Shown: piece after piece, positions 26,301 to 31,718 of the stretch
How positions within the stretch are numbered: position 1 is the first letter of the stretch
How the letters are laid out: each line of letters begins with the position of its first letter
Assembly (NCBI GenBank): GCA_029215795.1
Contig: JARDYH010000001.1
Location: 195,865,654 to 195,929,653 of the forward strand
Length of the DNA stretch: 64,000 bases
From: Anniella stebbinsi
Lineage: Eukaryota > Chordata > Lepidosauria > Squamata > Anniellidae
Direction: 5' to 3'
Position numbers and translations under genes: made by a program
The notes under the pieces: model-generated
Told to the model about the DNA's origin: nothing
Databases searched by the model: none
Seen by the model: the letters and a program-made list of their open reading frames with translations, nothing else

Positions 26301-29300
26301 ACCAACGTTTCCTCAGGTTCATGATAGGCCGGTCCGCATACCAATTTGCCGTTCTTCCCTTTGGGCTAAAAACAGCACGCAGGGTGTTCACGAAATGTAT
26401 GGCACCAGTCTGCGCGTTCCTTTGCTCGCAGGGGGTGGAGATTTACCCCTATCTGGACGACTGGCTGATAGTGTCTACCTCCTGTCTTCAGGCGGAAAGG
26501 GATGTGGCTGCCACAGCAAGCCTCTTAAAAGATCTGGGCCTTGTTATAAACCACAAGAAGTCGAAATTCAAACCCTTGCAAACACTACTGTTCATTGGGG
26601 TTCTCTTGGACTCCAATGCAGGGAGAGTGTTCCTCCCAGAAGAGAGAGCTCTGAGAATTCAGCAGCTCGCTCATACCGTCATCGCCGCAAAAAGTGTAAA
26701 AGTAATAACACTGCAAAGGCTGTTAGGCCTGATGGCTTTGTCAGTTTACACTGTTCAATGGGCAAGACTACGCATGCGGCCCTTACAACAATTTCTCATT
26801 GCTCATTACGATCCGACCACACAACCCAACTGGATACGCTTAATCGTTCTGCACTCTTTACACCCATCTCTCAGATGGTGGACCTTCTCGAAGAATCTCC
26901 GACACGGACTCCCCTTCGTGAGCCAGGGACCGAGTCGAACGTTGACCACCGACGCCTCCCTACTCGGATGGGGGGCTCATTGCAACAACCTGACAATGCA
27001 GGGCGAATGGTCCCGCCACGAGCAGAGGTACCATATCAACCTATTGGAGCTTATAGCAGTGCAGAAAGCCCTATATGCTTTCACAGAGTACTTACGGGGA
27101 CACCACATACGAATAGTATCAGACAACACGACGGTTGTCTGGTACATCAACAAAGAAGAGGGTACGCGTTCACCGCGACTTCTACGTTACACCCTGGAAA
27201 TCATCAAGTGGGCACTGCAACATCGGATACGTCTCTCCGCTATCCACATCGCGGGCACAGACAATATCCAGGCAGACTCCCTCAGTTGGCATTTTCAAGA
27301 GTTCCACGAGTGGGCCCTGTGCCGCACCGCTCTCCTTCACCTATTCTCCAAATGGGGAACGCTGGACATAGATCTGTTCGCGTCAGTGGACAACGCCTGG
27401 AGGTCCCTGGAGGATGCTTTCTGTCGTGACTCTGGCTAACTCTCTAAGCTTCTGCTCACAACTTTAGGCACACTGATACACAACAAAAACAGTGGGATTT
27501 CTTTTATTGTAAATCACACGGAATTCAAAGCATGACGGTTTCATTTCTGCAATCACACCCTTGAAGCTGAATATGGACCACACAGCTTTCAGGTAGAATG
27601 GCTTAATGCGAACAGCACTCACTCAGGGGTAGACATTTAGAGATTAACCCTAGTCCTTAGAGGGCAGGAGCGGCCACACTGCACTGGAATCCTCTGGAAC
27701 ATAGGGACACTCACGGAAAGCCTCCAGACAGAAGGTAAGACTATCTTGAACTAAATCAGACTCAGCCTGTCAGGGAACGCTGAGCAGATCACCAAAGCCA
27801 AGACGTCAGGAACTGAACCTCTTCGACCTAGGGAGCCTTCCCAATTCACGTAGCTTTAGCTCTGAGGAAGGTCCTCTCACAGGTCCCAAACACACAGAAT
27901 TGTAGAACAGCAACAATCAGCCTCTGCCTCCCTCTGCCCGTAACTTTGGCTCCATGGAGGGAGACAGCAGGCTATAGAACACGAATCTAGAACAGTAATC
28001 ACAAGTCCAAATCTATGAAAAGCCACAGTGCACTTTTCATGGCATAGTTCGTAGAAGTTCCAAGTCTAAACAGCAACAGAACATGTACAGACTGCCTCAT
28101 ACAATTCTAAATCAGATAGAAACTCACAACAGCAGAGTAGCACACAAGCAGCAAGAGGTTTGACGAGATAATTCCTAGCAAAGGAATTACTCTCAGGACA
28201 AAAGTAATATAGTGTGGAGGCTGGGCAATTCTAAGCTACTTTGATAGACAGGGCTTCAGGCCTGTAATCTAAACTCACGTGCCAACAGGGCAGCACGGTT
28301 CAACCTCTTCTGATGACGCCACAGTGTGAGGAAGATAGCCCCCACCTTTGCAAAACATAGTTTAATTCCCAGAGAACTTTCAAGGCCTTCGGCCTACCAT
28401 TTGAGATAAGCACATAACAGAGAAGCAGAGATACATTTTCTCATGACAAATTGCCAAGTCTTCAGTCCACAATTCACAGGGCCAGCCCTGTGAATTGTCT
28501 ACGAAGCACCCGACACCCAACACTTTCAATACTCCATGGCGAAAGGGACTAGCCTACGAATTCCCACCATTTCCACTCATCACAAAAGTCATCACAACTC
28601 TAAGGAGACACCAAACAAATGCCATCCTCATTACTCCATGGTGACCTCGTCAACCATGGTTCTCCCCTCTCCTCCACCTATCCAAGGGGGAATATTACAA
28701 CCTGCCTCTGCGCCCAGACCTAATCTCGATGAACGACGGCCTGACTCTCCACCCAGACATACACAAATTAAAACTCACAGCGTGGCGAATCCGGCCCATT
28801 GGCAGGGATTGGACCTCCCATCTCCTGTAAAGGTTACCCTACAGGAAGCCAGAAAACCAAGTACAAGGATCTCCTACAATAGGAAATGGGAAAAATTGTC
28901 ACAATTTGCCACCACCAAAGGGGTTGAACCCTCAATCATGCGGAATCTCGGACATTCTGCTCTTTTTAAATTCACTTCATGAGAGAGGCCTACAATGATC
29001 ATCTGTAAAAGTCTATTTGGCCGCGATTTCTGCAAGATACGACCTCATTCAAATTTTTTCCGTCTTCGCACACCCGCTGTCCAAATGTTTCCTTAAAGGG
29101 CTTCATAACCTGCACCCACCTATTTGGCCCTTGATCCCACAATGGAGCCTCTCGGTGGTGCTTACAGCTTTGACTTCCAAGCCTTTCAAACCCCTTGCCA
29201 CAATCGATATGCGATTATTGACCCTCAAGGTCGCATTTTTGGTGGCCATTACTTCAGCACGAAGGAGCTCTGAACTGTGCTCGCTTATGATAGATCCACC

Positions 29301-31718
29301 GTACACACAATTCTTCAAGGATAAGGTGGTACTTTGGCCAGGTCCGTCGTTCCGGCCGAAGGTCATGACTACATTTCACATGAATCAGAACATCGTCCTA
29401 CCAACATTTTTTCAAGCATCTGCGGATCCTCTTGACACCAGACTTCATTCCCTAGACGTCAGAAGGGCCCTGGCGTTCTATAAGGACAGATCCAGGTTTT
29501 TTCGCAAATCAGACCGCCTCTTCATTTGTTATGGAGGGAAAGCAAAAGGCCAAGCCGTTTCTACCCAGAGATTTGCAAAATGGATAGTGCAATTAATTAC
29601 TTTGGCTTATCAGATAATGCATAAAGAACCGCCAAGTTTTCTCAAGGCTCACTCCACTCGCGCCCTTGCGACCTCCATGGCACTGGACAGAAGTATCTCA
29701 ATACCTGAGCTCTGCAAGGCTGCTACATGGTCCAGTGTTTCTACGTTCATAACGCATTATAAATTGGACGTCAGAGCCAGAGACGACGCTTCCTTCGGGC
29801 GCGCTGTGTTATCCTCAATCCTCCAATAAGGCGTGGCGAAGTCTACCCTCCTCCGGTAAGTGATTGCTTGTTATTCGCCCATAGTGTGTGATGCACAGAG
29901 ACCACGAAGAAGAAATGCAGGTTGCTTACCTGTAACTGTAGTTCTTCGAGTGGTCATCTGTGCAGTCACACAACCCACCCACCGTCCCCTCTAGACCTCG
30001 CCTAACGCACTGGTCAAAGAGTTTGTCGCTCGCATGCAACTTTAGCTTTCTTTTGTTATAAATTGTCTATTCAGTTTGTGAGGCAAGTTCGGTCTCAATG
30101 AACTGAGGTAGGCGGGAACCCGAGCATGCGCGATAGGGCGGTGGGGGGAGGGGTTCCCGCCAAAAAGTCTAGGCTTTAGAAGTTTCCGGAAAGAGGCTCG
30201 GCGCCGGCGCGAGCCCATAGTGTGTGACTGCACAGATAACCACTCGAAGAACTACAGTTACAGGTAAACAACCTGCATTTCCCTGCCAATGATGGTGGTG
30301 ACTGCGGTACCCAACCACTAGCCTGCTCCTCCCTTCCCCCCTCCCCTCCCTCCCTGGTTATGATGGCGGCCTCACCCAGCGCTCCTCCTCCTCCTTTCTC
30401 AACAGGGATGGTTGATGCTGGTCATCGTTAGCGCCACCCTCCTCTTTCTCCTCCCTCTCCCCCTCCCCAACAACGGCAGCGGTGGTGCTCTCCTCCCCCT
30501 CCTTTCACTGTGAGAAGCCCTTTCTCAGAGCAAGGCCTTGGCAGAGAGATGGCCCTGGAGAAAGAAGGACCTCTCAGAATGAGGCCTTTGAGCCAGGCGC
30601 TCTGCTCCTTCGTTTGGACTGTAGCTCTCTGCTCGCCTTTGAGGGGCTGGTAGGGCTTCCCGGAGAGCCTACTCGCCCAGCGCCTTGCTCTGAGGGTTTC
30701 TCAATGTGAGGCATCAGGTGGGTGGTGCTTGAGAGAGCTCTGCCAGCCACTCTTGCCACAGCAGGGGAGTGGCCAGCATGTAGGCTGACCAGATAAAATC
30801 CAGGTCAGGGCTCATGTAACTTTAACAGTTGTAGAGAAAAGGGAATTTCAGCCGGTGTCATTTGTATGCAATGAGTTCCTGGTGAGATTCCCTCTTCATC
30901 ACAACAGTTAAAGTTGCAGGCACTATACTAGAGTGACCAAATACAAAAGAAGGCAGGGCCCCTGCACCTTTAACAGTTGTGATGAAGAGGGAATTTCACC
31001 AGGAACTAATTGGATACAAATGACACTGGCTGAAATTCCCTTTTCTCTACAACTGTTAAAGTTACATGAGCCCTGACCTGGATTTTATCTGGTCACCCTA
31101 CCAGCATGGCTCCCTGGAGCACTGGCGGAGTGCACAGTCCTCCTGGGAGCAGAATCCGCAGCCCTTTGGAGTCAGCCACCTGAGGCAGAGCCTTGACCCT
31201 GCTTCATGGAAGGGCCGGCCCTGACACCCATTGCTGGCAACTTGGTGTTCCCACTCAGAGCCCTTGATCAGCAGAAATCACTTATCCAGAGGGTAGCATC
31301 CCTAAGGCCATGAATGTGAAGTGGAGGACAGGTGTGGTGTTTTAGCTACAGTGCATGGAACAAGTTGAATATGCTTAAAGCCTTCTTGGGTTTGTTGATG
31401 TGTAAGAAGTACACAGAATAATTTTGAAATCACCGGCTAGCTTGAGAATGCTTTCTTGTGCAATTGAAAATGCTTTGCTTTCCATAACAAGACAAGCCCA
31501 GGGTTGTTTTGCTTTGTTTTGTTTGGCTCAAAGGTATGTTGATCTTTTCCTCTCTTTTTTTTTCAGGTCAGCCTTCGATTCTCAAGGAGGGATTGCTCTC
31601 CACAGCCGAGCATGTTTATAAGTCTTTCTCTGATCTCATCAGCCATGTCACCTGGCCAACTTGGAAATGCGAGGGGGGTGGTACTGCTTCTTCCCTACTG
31701 CCTGATGGTCCAAAGTAA
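946..31718 (+). CDS. DYTN: DYTN (dystrotelin), 3' part, nine exons
   Basis: Dystrotelin is a dystrophin-family cytoplasmic/membrane-associated protein with an EF-hand-like region, a ZZ zinc finger and a coiled coil. I joined exons 946-1031, 2806-2906, 4874-4945, 7300-7463, 11942-12053, 13552-13697, 18941-19100, 19723-20194 and 31567-31718. Every junction has AG/GT borders and the phases agree, giving one open frame of 1465 nt ending in TAA at 31716-31718. The ZZ finger spans exons 4-5 with CxxC pairs and a terminal His pair. The exon order and sequence match what is known of vertebrate dystrotelin (recalled, not searched). The 5' exons, including the start codon, lie outside the window. The last intron is 11.4 kb and contains a DIRS retrotransposon in the same orientation. 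It is convergent with FAM237A on the other strand. Confidence 0.9.
1125..1500 (-). repeat. LTR-like interspersed repeat, copy 1
   Basis: CTCTGCCTGTGAGGGTCTTA ... ATTGGAACAGAACTTGCAAG ... CCAAATGTTCCTCTGGGTCT is colinear with 15453-15700. The - strand carries an AATAAA signal (complement of GCTTTATTGG). Diverged; ends not defined. Confidence 0.4.
1786..2735 (-). mobile_element. LINE (CR1/L2 type), 3' part with RT C-terminus
   Basis: Two - strand frames carry non-LTR RT remnants: [20 protein letters not shown] with [18 protein letters not shown] (2682-2395), then [32 protein letters not shown] and LNNLGPGYL (2384-2085). The order is that of the RT thumb and C-terminal domain of L2/CR1 LINEs. 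The 3' end is at the (TTTA)n tract near 1786-1808. A frameshift separates the two parts. Confidence 0.8.
2806..2906 (+). CDS. DYTN: DYTN exon, EF-hand region
   Basis: The acceptor is GTTGCCAG ending at 2805 and the donor is GTAATT. Two bases complete the codon begun at 1031, giving Ala, then [12 protein letters not shown] and ending [10 protein letters not shown] second AG at 2815-2816 is a possible alternative acceptor, but only the upstream one preserves phase. Confidence 0.85.
3935..4119. mobile_element. MITE with TACCGTATTTCTTCGATTCTAAG termini
   Basis: 185 bp, TACCCTATTTCTTCGATTC ... GAATCGAAGAAATACGGTA, with internal copies of CTTAGAATCGATGGCG. Flanks show only weak similarity, so the duplication length is undetermined. 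No coding capacity. Confidence 0.78.
4874..4945 (+). CDS. DYTN: DYTN exon, 72 bp
   Basis: A 24-codon, phase 0-0 exon between CTGCAG and GTAAGT. It encodes [13 protein letters not shown] followed by a short stretch ending CFSG. The VGESR block is typical of this position in dystrotelin. Skipping it would keep the frame. Confidence 0.85.
5441..5568. mobile_element. Palindromic MITE (family C)
   Basis: CAGCTTTCCACAACTTGG to GGGGAAGATTG, 128 bp. Flanks GCTTAATC (5433-5440) and GATTAATC (5569-5576) match at 7 of 8 bases. Confidence 0.82.
6613..6960. repeat. Interspersed repeat (family D)
   Basis: GGGGAACTTCAGGCCCATGC through TTTTGGCCCCGCCCCTTTG to GGAATGCAGACTCTGGCC. The same blocks recur at 18208-18575, 19505-19640, 20455-20625, 33590-33685, 41465-41650 and 55895-56220. 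No coding function. Confidence 0.6.
7300..7463 (+). CDS. DYTN: DYTN exon, start of ZZ zinc finger
   Basis: Acceptor CTTCCAG, donor GTGTGT. It encodes [20 protein letters not shown], the WW-to-EF-hand linker equivalent, and then the first zinc-binding pair in [12 protein letters not shown]. It ends in phase 2, and the split Arg codon is completed at 11942. Confidence 0.88.
7590..7885. mobile_element. hAT-type MITE (family A), right terminus lost
   Basis: Starts TAGGCTGACC and carries both palindromic arms (CATGTAACTTTAACAGTTGC and TCTGCAACTGTTAAAGTTAC). It stops at GAGCCCTG, without the terminal GGTCACCCTA. Confidence 0.75.
8080..8640. repeat. GC-rich block in DYTN intron, unassigned
   Basis: High-GC sequence with CAGCAGCAGCGG, GGCGACCAATCAGTGGTCGCC (a palindrome around CAATCAG, 8376-8396) and a mirrored AAAAAAAGTCAGGG/CCCGACTTTTTT pair at 8476-8507. 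Open frames on both strands look compositional. It is probably an inserted element; no gene is supported. Confidence 0.4.
9650..9666. repeat. Poly-C tract
   Basis: Seventeen consecutive C, preceded by CATTCGGA. Confidence 0.9.
9908..9962. repeat. TAATA-rich tandem repeat
   Basis: Imperfect copies of GGATAATATAATATA. Confidence 0.75.
11002..11036. repeat. (TG)n microsatellite
   Basis: Uninterrupted TG run of about 17 units. Confidence 0.92.
11275..11800 (-). mobile_element. LINE 3' fragment (same type as 1786-2735)
   Basis: TATTTATTGG...ATTCTGGTCCCAAGTTATTTAGG...CTTTGTATG resembles the 3' region of the LINE near 2190-2260 (GTCCCAAGTTGTTTAGGGCT). It is degenerate and carries no usable ORF. 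Confidence 0.6.
11942..12053 (+). CDS. DYTN: DYTN exon, ZZ zinc finger core
   Basis: This is the most recognisable exon. After the split Arg it reads [19 protein letters not shown], then a basic stretch ending [12 protein letters not shown]. The CxxC, CxxC and His pair complete the ZZ fold begun in the previous exon. The borders are TGGCCAG and GTAAGT. In other dystrophin relatives the ZZ domain helps bind dystroglycan-like partners; for dystrotelin this is inference. Confidence 0.92.
13552..13697 (+). CDS. DYTN: DYTN exon, post-ZZ basic segment
   Basis: Acceptor TTGGGCAG, donor GTGAGT. It encodes [20 protein letters not shown], then a cluster of Arg/Lys residues ([13 protein letters not shown]), ending STHSQA plus two bases of a Leu codon completed at 18941. 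The basic run is shared with dystrophin relatives at this position. Confidence 0.88.
13899..14218. mobile_element. MITE related to family A, divergent left arm
   Basis: Termini TACACGGTGACCATATGG and CCATATGGTCATCCTA are inverted repeats. The right half matches family A (GATGAAGAGGGAATTTCACC), but the left half (GGGTGTCGGGGGATTTTC) is different sequence. No convincing target duplication. Confidence 0.65.
15453..15790 (-). repeat. LTR-like interspersed repeat, copy 2
   Basis: CTCCTGCCTATGAGGGTTCT ... AATTGCAAAGATATAAACTG ... CAATGTTCCTCTGGTTCC. Related to 1125-1500 at the level of short colinear blocks. Confidence 0.4.
16442..16784 (-). mobile_element. CpG-rich MITE, copy 1 (TGCGCA-rich)
   Basis: 343 bp with terminal repeats GGTCCCCTCTACAAG and CTTGTAGAGGCACC. 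The body is dense in ATTATGCGCATAATCG, AATGCGCTTT and GCGCATTAAC. It matches 45186-45538 in reverse complement over most of its length. CTTA occurs on both sides, but the duplication length is unclear. It lies in the DYTN intron between the exons at 13552 and 18941. Confidence 0.85.
17271..17460 (-). mobile_element. LINE 3' end, antisense, with (AAT)n tail
   Basis: An (AAT)n run at 17271-17312, then TTATTTCTTACCCGCCTCTC and GGATCGAGGCAGGGAACAAC. This is the reverse complement of the tail type at 47280-47335. Confidence 0.65.
18208..18575. repeat. Interspersed repeat (family D)
   Basis: Starts GGGGTGCTGAACCTCAGAC, contains TTTTGGCTTTGCCCC and ends GGCTGAAAGAAGTTCTGCAC. Termini are roughly inverted. 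Confidence 0.6.
18600..18700. mobile_element. Palindromic MITE (family C), partial
   Basis: CCAGCCAACATGACCAATGG then TTGTAGTCCAAAACATCTGG and AGGGCACCAGG; only one arm is well preserved. Confidence 0.6.
18941..19100 (+). CDS. DYTN: DYTN exon, coiled coil
   Basis: Acceptor TGTCCTGCAG, donor GTATGC. After the split Leu it reads [20 protein letters not shown] and continues as a heptad-like helical stretch to MRLEIQ. This corresponds to the coiled coil through which dystrophin-family proteins pair with each other. Phase 2 in, phase 0 out. Confidence 0.88.
19723..20194 (+). CDS. DYTN: DYTN exon, long linker with acidic helix
   Basis: Acceptor CATGCTTAG, donor GTAAGA, 472 bp. It is a low-conservation, Pro/Ser/Thr-rich linker of about 130 residues, then an acidic helix [20 protein letters not shown]. 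It follows the coiled-coil exon in phase and ends with one base of a Gly codon completed in the last exon. Confidence 0.82.
20455..20625. repeat. Interspersed repeat (family D), inverted relative to 18208
   Basis: GTTGAACCTCTTTCAGCTGG, GATTCCATTTTGGAGAAGCT, GGACCAAAATACCCAAAAAA and ATCTTAAAGCTCTTGGTG. Confidence 0.55.
21309..21485. mobile_element. hAT-type MITE (family B)
   Basis: 177 bp with terminal repeats CAGTGCTCTTCAACTGG / CCAGATGAAGACCACTG and a perfect 8-bp duplication ATCTAGAA (21301-21308 and 21486-21493). No coding capacity. Confidence 0.85.
22797..22924. mobile_element. Palindromic hAT-type MITE (family C)
   Basis: 128 bp beginning CAGCCTTCTTCAACC, with CCAGATGTTTTGGATTACAA mirrored by TTGTAGTCCAAAACATCTGG, ending GGTAAGGCTG. 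Perfect 8-bp duplication GTATATAG at 22789-22796 and 22925-22932. Confidence 0.88.
23217..23345 (+). repeat. DIRS left inverted terminal repeat
   Basis: CACACACTATGGGCTCGCGC through CCCGCCTACCTCAGTTC. It matches the reverse complement of 30100-30228 apart from scattered substitutions. It includes GGCGGGAACCCCTCC and the palindromic GCGCATGC core. Confidence 0.9.
23585..24709 (+). CDS. DIRS gag-like ORF, 5' part
   Basis: A 374-residue ORF opening about 240 bp inside the left repeat. The N-terminus has zinc-binding-type pairs, CASC at residues 10-13 and CLLC at 26-29, then CMHC. The middle is Ser/Pro/Thr-rich with basic runs, typical of structural proteins of DIRS elements. It ends out of frame: the gag product seems to continue in the +1-offset frame from about 24670, so a small indel near 24660 is likely. 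The same N-terminal zinc motif occurs in the deleted copy at 59151-59534. Confidence 0.7.
   Translation: MAQTALFKNCASCKAKLTLSDGHSRCLLCLGETHIVDSCMHCMNFSRQTRKNRDNKLRALLWKKALETVDAPKRPQAATDAEGSTTGDRSGVPMKATPSQTGDGVKAKKSKKTLSKSLNEGSRKDKEKSSSSKSGKLKKDHLRKPSASSTSRSTKPASVPTHSPVPMALPMPSPSASVSLPLPQVVRHWQPTTSLFAEPAKRSTSTLVPRKLPLSVPCRAEHGKENRSTSTSVPCSTKPSRTHRSASTEGAQFRSPTVSTLHLSMSPPASAPGDSIFDPLSLRPSRATTPVYLGTSSELRYRSCSPPPPRHWDRFSEHSTASHSLIHDSATLRFAFDPYTGRKLLPEEVFAPPLPPNHLQPRCQLPRGKSWYRT
24670..25836 (+). CDS. DIRS gag-like ORF, 3' part
   Basis: A 388-residue open frame overlapping the end of the 5' gag ORF. It is Pro-rich at first, then has a helical region around [20 protein letters not shown] and [16 protein letters not shown], and ends in a Gln/Arg-rich tail ([12 protein letters not shown]). 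That tail is usual for the C-terminus of DIRS structural proteins. It overlaps the RT frame at its end. I read it as the remainder of gag after a frameshift, not as an independent gene. Confidence 0.65.
   Translation: MSIAPREVMVPDLTPDPLPAFKVRAPTSPTSIDDYASNSLSSVPTPPSAPSPEEAVGTDKRASPTVEVASFQELLLTMAQSLSVEPQQPVPQCIDNIYDIMYADSSSSIAIPLIPTLLHTTQESWQNPATLGPVSRRLDSLYKLQEKDAGFLMSHPKLNSVIVESAQGRSSKSHSAPIDKEGRKLDTFSRRVYSSTDLGIKVSTYQAMMARYHLFLWEKVGSLHSHFPDDIRAAAQVFQQEAIALAKQELTTARHQVDCLSKAMVAAVALRRHAWLRSSNLPPESKSRIEDLPFDGEGLFNTSTDSTMDTIQKAKAKKMGFYTPTTPANYRQRRWGRQHPYQPRQFQPRQARFQQSASLPVFQQRKPYQQGRARQQRGRQESSQKQRV
25439..27439 (+). pseudogene. DIRS reverse transcriptase / RNase H, broken by LTR insertion
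   Basis: The frame is open from 25439, but the first 130 or so codons overlap gag in another frame; similarity to DIRS RT starts near 25850. RT motifs in order: [33 protein letters not shown], and the YLDD catalytic box at 26450-26461. RNase H follows: [36 protein letters not shown] and [13 protein letters not shown], carrying the D-E-D-D residues. Then a Dam-like methyltransferase start, [11 protein letters not shown]. The last five codons and stop (27422-27439) belong to the inserted LTR, so the ORF is truncated in the methyltransferase region. The frame is otherwise intact over RT and RNase H. Confidence 0.85.
27417..27421. repeat. Target site duplication, left copy (CTTTC)
   Basis: Matches 28523-28527 exactly and borders the solo LTR. 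Confidence 0.85.
27422..28522 (-). mobile_element. Solo LTR nested in the DIRS element
   Basis: A 1101-bp segment starting TGTCGTGACT and ending CACCCAACA, flanked by a 5-bp target duplication CTTTC (27417-27421 and 28523-28527). TG...CA termini and a 5-bp duplication fit an LTR retrotransposon reduced to a solo LTR. On the - strand an AATAAA signal lies near 27510-27505, close to that strand's 3' end, so the LTR is probably transcribed leftward. It has no coding content. The DIRS methyltransferase region resumes immediately after the second CTTTC. Confidence 0.88.
28469..28498. repeat. Perfect 14-bp inverted repeat with 2-nt loop in the LTR
   Basis: ACAATTCACAGGGC, then CA, then the exact reverse complement. 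It lies about 25 bp from the start of the LTR as read on the - strand. It could form a cruciform or bind a dimeric protein; the function is unknown. Confidence 0.9.
28523..28527. repeat. Target site duplication, right copy (CTTTC)
   Basis: Matches 27417-27421 exactly and borders the solo LTR. Confidence 0.85.
28528..28800 (+). pseudogene. DIRS methyltransferase region, 3' remnant
   Basis: Continues the RT/RNase H frame after the inserted LTR. It contains [15 protein letters not shown], where FPPF sits at the position of the catalytic NPPY/DPPW-type motif of Dam-like methyltransferases. A TGA near 28639 interrupts it at a position where relatives have a Trp-rich motif ([12 protein letters not shown] follows). 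Broken by the LTR and by this stop. Confidence 0.7.
28800..29829 (+). pseudogene. DIRS tyrosine recombinase, frameshifted
   Basis: The N-terminal core ([20 protein letters not shown]) is in one frame up to about 28930, then the match moves to the frame used by the catalytic domain. An in-frame TGA lies at 28996-28998, and the frame is then open to 29829. Catalytic residues are visible: Arg in [10 protein letters not shown], His-x-x-Arg in [10 protein letters not shown], Trp in KAATWSS and the nucleophile Tyr in FITHYKLDV. The catalytic domain is complete, but the protein is not continuous. It is followed within 60 bp by the internal complementary region. Confidence 0.82.
29882..29980. repeat. 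DIRS internal complementary region
   Basis: 29886-29920 is complementary to the left outer end (23187-23225), including GATGCACAGAGACCAC. 29923-29978 is complementary to the right outer end (30222-30281), including CTGTAACTGTAGTTCTTCGA. The two halves abut at AAATGCAGGTTGCTTACC, as expected of the template for a circular junction. Confidence 0.87.
30100..30228 (-). repeat. DIRS right inverted terminal repeat
   Basis: Reverse complement of 23217-23345. The segment beyond it (30229-30281) is the right-end extension that is copied in the internal complementary region. Confidence 0.9.
30781..31100. mobile_element. hAT-type MITE (family A), complete
   Basis: 320 bp, TAGGCTGACCAGATAAAATC ... GATTTTATCTGGTCACCCTA, almost palindromic overall. 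It is flanked by a perfect 8-bp target duplication CCAGCATG (30773-30780 and 31101-31108). The 8-bp duplication points to the hAT superfamily. It lies in the last DYTN intron, 466 bp before the terminal exon. Confidence 0.88.
31567..31718 (+). CDS. DYTN: DYTN terminal coding exon
   Basis: A strong polypyrimidine tract and TTTCAG precede 31567. Phase 1 joins exactly with 20194. It encodes [20 protein letters not shown], then [14 protein letters not shown] and a short Gly/Ser-rich end, stopping at TAA 31716-31718. The [12 protein letters not shown] helix and WPTWK end fit the dystrotelin C-terminus. A GTAACC donor just after the stop may lead to a 3' UTR exon. Confidence 0.85.

Larger units (their letters stand above)
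23190..30281 (+). mobile_element. DIRS-like tyrosine-recombinase retrotransposon in DYTN intron
   Basis: About 7.1 kb, including a 1.1-kb inserted LTR. Inverted terminal repeats at 23217-23345 and 30100-30228 match over about 129 bp with few differences. Between the recombinase remnant and the right repeat is an internal complementary region (29882-29980), whose halves are complementary to the outer left and outer right ends. Order: gag, RT/RNase H, Dam-like methyltransferase, tyrosine recombinase. This is the DIRS1 layout rather than Ngaro split direct repeats. No target duplication is expected, because DIRS elements integrate by recombinase. Several breaks make this copy inactive. It lies in the same orientation as DYTN. 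Confidence 0.92.

Noticed and set aside
25999..27429. A 476-codon open frame overlapping the RT/RNase H gene
   Set aside because: It is a shadow frame of the DIRS polymerase in another phase. All RT and RNase H motifs are in the other frame.
29886..30281. CRISPR-like or tandem array at the DIRS right end
   Set aside because: The repeats are inverted and complementary copies of the element ends, as expected of DIRS; there are no spacers.
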